Source: Xanthobacteraceae bacterium
GTDB lineage: Bacteria > Pseudomonadota > Alphaproteobacteria > Rhizobiales > Xanthobacteraceae
NCBI GenBank assembly: GCA_030037185.1
Contig: JASHRR010001174.1
Span: 1 to 10,348, forward strand
Direction: 5' to 3'
DNA: 10,348 nucleotides
Positions 6,725-10,348 of the stretch are shown piece after piece. The notes beneath the pieces are model-generated. The model saw only the letters and a list, made by a program, of their open reading frames with translations, did no database searches and was not told where the DNA came from. Every line of letters begins with the position of its first letter. Position 1 is the first letter of the stretch. A program made the position numbers and the translations under genes.

Positions 6725-7509
6725 CACCCCAGTAAATCCAGTATTCCCCGCACCGCCACATAAGCCCCGACTGTGGCGACCACCACCGCAAACACGATCG
6801 ATAGCGCGTGCTTCTGGGTGGCCAGCGCAGTCGCCAGCCGGCCCCCGGCGAGTCCGCCGACGATGCCGCCGGCAACGAACAGCAGGACCAGCGGCCAATC
6901 GATGAGGTCGGACAGCGCGTAATTTACTGCGGTGGTGAGGCCGAACGCCGTCACCGAGACGAGCGATGAGCCTATGGCGACGATCATGGACATCGACGTG
7001 GCAGCGACGAGGCCCGGCACGACCAGGAATCCGCCGCCGATGCCGAAGAATCCGGAAAGCGCCCCGACCGCGAGGCCGATGCCAATAATCCGCGGCGCAT
7101 TACCGCGCTCTAGCCGCACCTGCGGTTTGGCGCCACCCTCCCTCTGCATCGCCATTGACGCCGCGACTGCGACCATCAGCACGCCGAACAGAACGAGGAG
7201 CTTCTGCCCGTCGGTATGCTTACCCAAGGTCGAGCCCAACGCGGCGCCGACTACCCCAGAGATCGCGAAGAGAATTGCGACTGGCCAGCACACATGGTCG
7301 CGTCGCGCATGATTGATAAGGTTGGCTAAGGCGCTCAAGGCGACAGCGATGGCACTCGTGCCGATGGCGACATGAGGCGATTTCACGCCGACCACATAGA
7401 CCAGCAGCGGGACCGCGAGGATCGACCCGCCGCCGCCGATCACGCCCAGAATGAGGCCCACCAGACCGCCGGCGAAGACCGCCATAAAATCGGGAGCACC
7501 GACTTCCAT
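6724..7509 (-). CDS. TSUP-family (TauE/SafE, DUF81) membrane transporter
   Basis: This is an inner-membrane permease of the sulfite exporter TauE/SafE family, whose members move sulfite, sulfoacetate and other organic anions; the substrate here is unknown. The 261-residue protein is almost wholly hydrophobic, with about eight likely membrane segments. It has the family's internal duplication, GLILGVIGGGGSILAVPLL in the first half and GALSGFFGIGGGFLVVPGL in the second, separated by a polar loop (residues with QREGGAKPQVRLERG). ATG at 7509 is chosen over a TTG 15 nt upstream because GGAG (7517-7520) sits 7 nt before it. It has no transport partners nearby apart from the coupled small ORF, and it is divergent from rnpB with a transposase remnant between. 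Confidence 0.92.
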   Translation of the reverse strand: MEVGAPDFMAVFAGGLVGLILGVIGGGGSILAVPLLVYVVGVKSPHVAIGTSAIAVALSALANLINHARRDHVCWPVAILFAISGVVGAALGSTLGKHTDGQKLLVLFGVLMVAVAASMAMQREGGAKPQVRLERGNAPRIIGIGLAVGALSGFFGIGGGFLVVPGLVAATSMSMIVAIGSSLVSVTAFGLTTAVNYALSDLIDWPLVLLFVAGGIVGGLAGGRLATALATQKHALSIVFAVVVATVGAYVAVRGILDLLG

Positions 7510-7524
7510 GTGGTAACTCCGCAA

Positions 7525-7794
7525 TTATTGACATTCGTGGTAGCCACGACTGACCACTCCTGCTTGGCTTCGCGGTTCAGCGATCGGCACGATCGCGCCG
7601 CCGCATGGCACGCCCTTGCTCAATTTGGCGTTGCAAGCTTTGCACTGGTGATAGCGCTTGCGACCACAGGCCATCGATGGGCCAACCTTGCCGCATTTGG
7701 CCCAAACGGGACCATGCGGCCAACGAACCCCATCGAGATGTTGCCAACACGCATCATCATTCGGAAACTGCTTGAGGAAAGCCATGATCGACAT
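7525..7794 (-). pseudogene. IS1595-like (ISXO2) transposase N-terminal remnant
   Basis: From the ATG at 7794 the frame reads MSIMAFLKQFPNDDACWQHL, then RWPHGPVWAKCGK and YHQCKACNAKLSKGVP. This is the layout of the zinc-ribbon N-terminus of IS1595-family transposases (an acidic helix, RWP-G-P-C-x-x-C-G, then Y-x-C-x-x-C). The first cysteine of the first CxxC is replaced by Trp (WAKC), and similarity stops after about 60 residues. The remaining codons to the stop at 7525 look unrelated. The catalytic DDE/DDN region is absent, so it cannot transpose. No terminal inverted repeats or target duplication could be identified. The frame stays open upstream to 8412 only because it runs antisense through rnpB. 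Confidence 0.7.
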
Positions 7795-7840
7795 GCCGAA
7801 ACGTATGAAGGACCACGCCTGCAATGGTACTCTAACCCCT

Positions 7841-7930
7841 GCAACCGCGGGCGTCTCGCTCGCTCGCATGCTCTTACCAGAACAAGAGAGGTTTGAAGCT
7901 GGCGTTGCGGGCGGCACGCCCGCGTCCCGG
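7841..7930. repeat. Inverted pair of REP-like units (BIME-like)
   Basis: CGCGGGCGTCTCGC on the plus strand (7846-7859) and CGCGGGCGTGCCGC on the minus strand (7924-7911) agree at 12 of 14 positions and face each other across about 51 nt. The second unit also folds on itself as GCGGGCG-GCA-CGCCCGC (7907-7923). This layout matches repetitive extragenic palindromes placed as inverted doublets. It lies between the transposase remnant and the rnpB promoter. Confidence 0.55.
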
Positions 7931-7935
7931 ACGCC

Positions 7936-7965
7936 TTGACGGGGCCCCCGCGGCCCCCCATTCCT
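7936..7965 (+). promoter_or_regulatory. Likely promoter of rnpB
   Basis: TTGACG (7936-7941) is a good -35 box. ATTCCT (7960-7965), 18 nt later, is a weak -10 box that lies 6 nt before the first base of the P1 helix at 7972. Alphaproteobacterial housekeeping promoters often have a strong TTGAC and a poor -10, so the position relative to the RNA is the main support. Confidence 0.5.
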
Positions 7966-7971
7966 TAGGTG

Positions 7972-8440
7972 GTCAGTCGGCCGGACGGCCGCCTTGGCCT
8001 TCCTACCCCCTGTGGGCGGCAAGGAGGGGCCGGGGAGGAAAGTCCGGGCTCCATGGGCATGCGGTGCCGGATAACGTCCGGCGGGGGCAACCCTAGGGAA
8101 AGTGCCACAGAAAACAGACCGCCGCGGCCCCCTTGCTTGCCGTCCCCGTACGCAGGGAGGGCGGGGGCGCCGCGGCAAGGGTGAAACGGTGCGGTAAGAG
8201 CGCACCGCGCTTGCGGCAACGCAAGCGGCACGGCAAACCCCACCGGGAGCAAAACCGAATAGGGACGGCGTGGAGCGGAGGCGTCGCGCAAGCGGCGGCT
8301 GTGCTCCAGGATCGATGTCCGGGTCCTGCCGTCCGGGTAGGTTGCTCGAAGCGCCGGGCAACCGGCGTTCCAGAGGAATGGCCGTCACGCGCCGGGCGAG
8401 GCCCGGCGCCACACAGAACCCGGCTTACAGGCCGGCTGAT
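7972..8440 (+). ncRNA. rnpB: RNase P RNA, bacterial type A
   Basis: This is the catalytic RNA of ribonuclease P, which removes the 5' leader from tRNA precursors. The ends are set by P1: GTCAGTCGGCC (7972-7982) pairs over 11 bp, with two G-U pairs, with GGCCGGCTGAT (8430-8440). Conserved blocks occur in order: GAGGAAAGTCCGGGCTCC at 8035-8052, the GGGTGAAACGGTGCGGTAAG-like region near 8178, GGCAAACCCCACCGGGAGCA followed by the CCGAATAGGG block near 8230-8265, and ACAGAACCCGGCTTACAG at 8413-8430. The length of about 469 nt is somewhat long for type A, with GC-rich expansion of P12 and distal stems. A strong terminator follows directly. It is convergent with the liv genes. Confidence 0.97.
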
Positions 8441-8446
8441 GCGTGA

Positions 8447-8487
8447 GGAGGCCCGTTGCCACAGGCAGCGGGCCTCCGCCATTTTTT
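8447..8487 (+). terminator. Intrinsic terminator of rnpB
   Basis: GGAGGCCCGTTGCC (8447-8460) pairs with GGCAGCGGGCCTCC (8464-8477) over 14 bp with one G-U pair and an ACA loop. The run TTTTTT follows at 8482-8487. It starts 6 nt after the RNase P RNA end and is the clearest terminator in the window. Confidence 0.93.
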
Positions 8488-8508
8488 AGATGTCGCAAGC
8501 AGCAACGA

Positions 8509-8531
8509 CAGATGTCAGATACCAGATGACA
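8509..8531. repeat. Short direct repeat CAGATGWCA between rnpB and livF
   Basis: CAGATGTCA (8509-8517) and CAGATGACA (8523-8531) are separated by GATAC. They lie in the 132-nt gap between the rnpB terminator and the livF stop. No T-rich hairpin for the liv operon was found in this gap. The meaning is unknown and chance is possible. Confidence 0.25.
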
Positions 8532-9349
8532 AACGGTCATTGCGCCGTACCGCTTTCGCCGAACGCCGCCGCTGGCCCGCCGGCGTCAAGAGGTGATCTG
8601 CAAACCTGACCGTCTTTCTTCAGAACACCCCTAAATGCTGGCGCAAATCGACATGTTGCTGGCGCAGCGCCGCCGCCGAGGCCGCCACCGCGACCTGGCC
8701 GCTATTGAGGATCACGATGTCGTCGGCGATCTCGAAAACCAGCTTGGGATTTTGCTCCACGAGCACGATCGACAGACCGCTCTCCTTGAGTTTGCGAATG
8801 GTCGCCATCACTTCGACGACGATCTGCGGGGCGAGCCCCTCGGATGGCTCGTCCATCAACAGCACGCGCGGATTGGCCATGAGCGCGCGGCCGATCGCAA
8901 GCATCTGCTGCTCACCGCCGGAAAGATGCGCGGCCGTGTGGTGGCGGCGTTCGCCGAGTCGCGGAAACATGCCGAACACGGTGTCAAGCGTCCAATCGGC
9001 TCCTCGGTTCGACGGGTCGTGAAGACTTGATAGCTTGCCGCGTCGCGCCGCCACGATGAGGTTTTCACGCACCGTGAGGCTCTTGAAGATGCGGCGGCCT
9101 TGCGGCACGAGGGCGGCGCCGCGCGCCGCGATATCCTCCGGGGCGAGGTGTGTCACCGGAATGCCGAACAGTTCGACTGCCCCGGAGCGCGGCGGCAACA
9201 GTCCGACCGTCACGTTCATGCAGGTCGTTTTGCCGGCGCCGTTGCGGCCCAGCAAGCCGAGAAGACGGCCCTCGCCGAGCGCGAACGACACGTTCTGAAG
9301 CACGTGGCTGTCGCCGTAGAAGGCGTCCACGGCGCAAAGCCGCAGCGCA

Positions 9350-10083
<734 letters not shown>

Positions 10084-10087
<4 letters not shown>

Positions 10088-10348
10088 GGCGATGCTCGCT
10101 GCGCGGGCTTGCGCGAGCCTTTTCCCTCCCCCGCAGGCCGGGGAGGGGCAGCCAGGGTGCCAGTCCGTCCGCGCGCAGCCTGGGCCCCCTGCCCGACCCT
10201 CCGGTGTGGATTCCTCGGGCGACGCGCCAGCCAGTGGCGCAGCGCAAAGCCCCAAATCCGCACCGAGCCGGGCACCAGTCCCTCCGGCATGAAGCTGATG
10301 ATGGCGACGAAAATGACGCCAAGCACCAGGTTCCAGCGTACCACATAG
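10084..10348 (-). CDS. livM: LivM-type permease, C-terminal part only (continues beyond the window)
   Basis: The frame enters from the right edge and reads VRWNLVLGVIFVAIISFMPE then GLVPGSVRIWGF, a last membrane helix followed by the FMPEGL motif that closes LivM/LivH-type permeases. After LRHWLARRPRN the protein continues for about 40 residues of Arg/Gly/Pro-rich sequence encoded by a palindromic repeat, which relatives lack. The stop codon TGA (10086-10084) overlaps the livG start as ATGA. The gene is the upstream partner of livG and livF in one operon. Identification rests on the short C-terminus and the gene order. Confidence 0.85.
10121..10200. repeat. GC-rich palindromic repeat inside the livM 3' end
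   Basis: CCCTCCCCCG (10124-10133) pairs with CCGGGGAGGG (10138-10147) around CAGG, with one C-C mismatch in the same place as in the hairpin at 3261-3284. It is followed by a CAGCCAGGGTGCC stretch (about 10149-10161). Hairpins of this CCCTCCCC-n-GGGGAGGG type followed by an AGGGTG-like tail are common dispersed repeats in Hyphomicrobiales genomes, from general knowledge. The outer boundary is estimated. Confidence 0.6.

Noticed and set aside
10088..10255. N-terminal extension of LivG to an earlier start codon
   Set aside because: The added residues are an out-of-frame reading of the palindromic repeat and the livM end. The ATGA overlap and the normal LivG start at 10087 are better.

Overview
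The window looks like chromosomal DNA of a high-GC alphaproteobacterium, most likely Hyphomicrobiales (the Bradyrhizobium/Xanthobacteraceae side). This rests on the strong G/C third-position bias, the RNase P RNA of bacterial type A, the Liv-type ABC transporter genes, and short GC-rich palindromic repeats of a kind scattered through such genomes. The genus assignment is inference.

Bases 80-6249 (+) hold a catabolic-looking cluster of four genes: an ATZ/TRZ-type amidohydrolase, an AMP-forming acyl-CoA ligase, an orphan NMT1/THI5-like periplasmic binding protein, and a UbiD-family (prenyl-FMN) decarboxylase. The first three are packed as an operon: 7 nt separate genes 1 and 2, and genes 2 and 3 have a possible GTGA overlap. 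The UbiD gene follows after about 257 nt that carry two clear inverted repeats. A plausible reading is uptake of an organic acid or N-containing ring compound, hydrolysis or deamination, CoA activation and decarboxylation. The substrate cannot be read from the sequence.

Bases 6250-6601 are probably non-coding. Bases 6602-7509 (-) hold a TSUP-family membrane transporter. Its stop codon overlaps (TGATG) the start of a 40-residue cysteine-containing small ORF that does not match any family I recognise.

Bases 7525-7971 hold a decayed IS1595-like transposase N-terminus, an inverted pair of REP-like units, and the likely promoter of rnpB. The RNase P RNA gene (7972-8440, +) has a closing P1 helix and is followed by a strong intrinsic terminator.

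Bases 8620-10348 (-) hold the distal part of a branched-chain-amino-acid-type ABC transporter operon, livM (C-terminus only), livG and livF, with overlapping genes. It converges on rnpB.

The most notable cross-cutting observation is that GC-rich palindromic repeat-like sequence appears inside reading frames at three places without breaking them: the acyl-CoA ligase interior, the binding-protein N-terminus, and the LivM C-terminus. Two of these share the same hairpin core. No single striking new defence or mobile system is visible.
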